Positions 13,849-14,161 of a DNA stretch of 14,161 nucleotides are shown here, piece by piece. The notes under the pieces were generated by a model. That model saw only the letters and a list, made by a program, of their open reading frames with translations, was not told the origin of the DNA and did not search any database. Position 1 is the stretch's first letter, and each line of letters starts with the position of its first letter. Position numbers and translations under genes: made by a program. Origin of the DNA: Planctomycetaceae bacterium (GTDB taxonomy: Bacteria; Planctomycetota; Planctomycetia; Pirellulales; Pirellulaceae); the NCBI GenBank assembly GCA_007129635.1, contig SKVE01000949.1, positions 1 through 14,161 of the forward strand. The letters are read 5' to 3'.

Positions 13849-14161
13849 ATGGCAAAAAAGAAAGCAGCAGCAGCAAAGGCGCCGACGAAAACCGAATTGT
13901 ACGCAAACATCGCGGAGACGACCGGTTTGACCAAGAAAGATGTCGGTGCCGTACTGGATGCCCTGAACGAAGAATTGACCAAGGCGGTCAAAGAAGCGGG
14001 ACAGTTCACCCTGCACGGCTTGCTGAAGGTTGTCGTTCAACAACGGCCGGCCACGAAGAAACGACAAGTCCGGAACCCAGCGACCGGCGAGATGGTCTGG
14101 GCGGCTCCAAAACCGGCCCGAAAGGTTGTCAAAGTGCGACCTCTCAAAGCGCTGAAAGAAA
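13849..14161 (+). CDS. HU/IHF-family DNA-binding protein with Lys/Ala N-terminal tail (3' partial)
   Basis: 104 residues are visible before the right edge; the family's usual ending suggests only a few are missing. After a short basic tail (MAKKKAAAAKAPTKTE) comes the helical HU dimer core: LYANIAETTGLTKKDVGAVLDALNEELTKAV. The beta part follows with FTLHGLLKVVVQQRPA. The DNA-binding arm reads RQVRNPATGEMVWAAPKPARKVVKV, where the RNPxTGE turn and the proline that inserts between base pairs are family hallmarks. The segment RPLKALKE is the start of the normal C-terminal helix. HU proteins bend and compact DNA. The core carries FTLHGLL where HU usually has a Gly-Phe-Gly-type turn, a form I associate with planctomycetal HU-like proteins. 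The ATG at 13849 is preceded by GGAGGG at nine bases. Confidence 0.92.
   Translation, partial: MAKKKAAAAKAPTKTELYANIAETTGLTKKDVGAVLDALNEELTKAVKEAGQFTLHGLLKVVVQQRPATKKRQVRNPATGEMVWAAPKPARKVVKVRPLKALKE

Overview
The window reads as ordinary chromosome of a planctomycete, most likely of the Pirellula/Rhodopirellula type. Four things suggest this. The cut-off gene at the left edge begins with the Arg-rich LE-LE-R-LL N-terminus common on planctomycetal exported proteins. There is a membrane anti-sigma-like protein with duplicated N-terminal domains. An ApgM-family enzyme sits next to a four-ACT-domain aspartate kinase. A Lys/Ala-tailed HU-like protein lies at the right edge. GC content looks moderately high (upper fifties by eye), coding density is high, genes alternate strand often, and Shine-Dalgarno sequences are often weak or missing. 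I saw no rRNA, tRNA, insertion sequence, prophage gene or CRISPR array.

Layout. (1) 1-613, minus: start of an exported protein with a PPC-like beta domain, running off the left edge. (2) 911-1354, plus: a small zinc-ribbon plus STAS protein, convergent with (3) 1389-2090, minus, an unrecognised conserved-looking protein. (4) 2477-4093, plus: a lipoprotein with a transglutaminase-like domain and an intact Cys-His-Asp triad, convergent with (5) 4112-5611, minus, a single-pass anti-sigma-like protein. (6) 5992-6945, plus: a MoxR-type AAA+ ATPase, followed by (7) 7077-7400, an unrecognised 107-residue protein. (8) 7431-8608, minus: hisE-hisG, overlapping by ATGA. (9) 8724-9725, plus: miaA, whose stop codon overlaps that of (10) the AP endonuclease gene at 9722-10507, minus. 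(11) 10645-11850 and 11929-13707, plus: apgM and lysC. (12) 13849 to the right edge, plus: a HU-family DNA-binding protein.

How the genes fit together. hisE and hisG encode the second and first steps of histidine synthesis. lysC catalyses the first step of the aspartate pathway. The apgM-type gene beside it may supply the homoserine kinase step rather than a glycolytic step. miaA modifies tRNA and the exonuclease III-family enzyme repairs abasic DNA. STAS, anti-sigma-like and MoxR proteins point to signalling and protein remodelling, but none has its usual partner next to it in the window: no sigma factor beside the anti-sigma-like gene, and no DUF58 or VWA gene beside moxR.

I found no convincing new multi-gene system. 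The points most worth a second look are the apgM-lysC pair, the doubled ACT region of LysC, the duplicated zinc-less anti-sigma domains, the zinc-ribbon-STAS fusion, a 13-bp tandem repeat just upstream of hisE, and several promoter or palindrome candidates.
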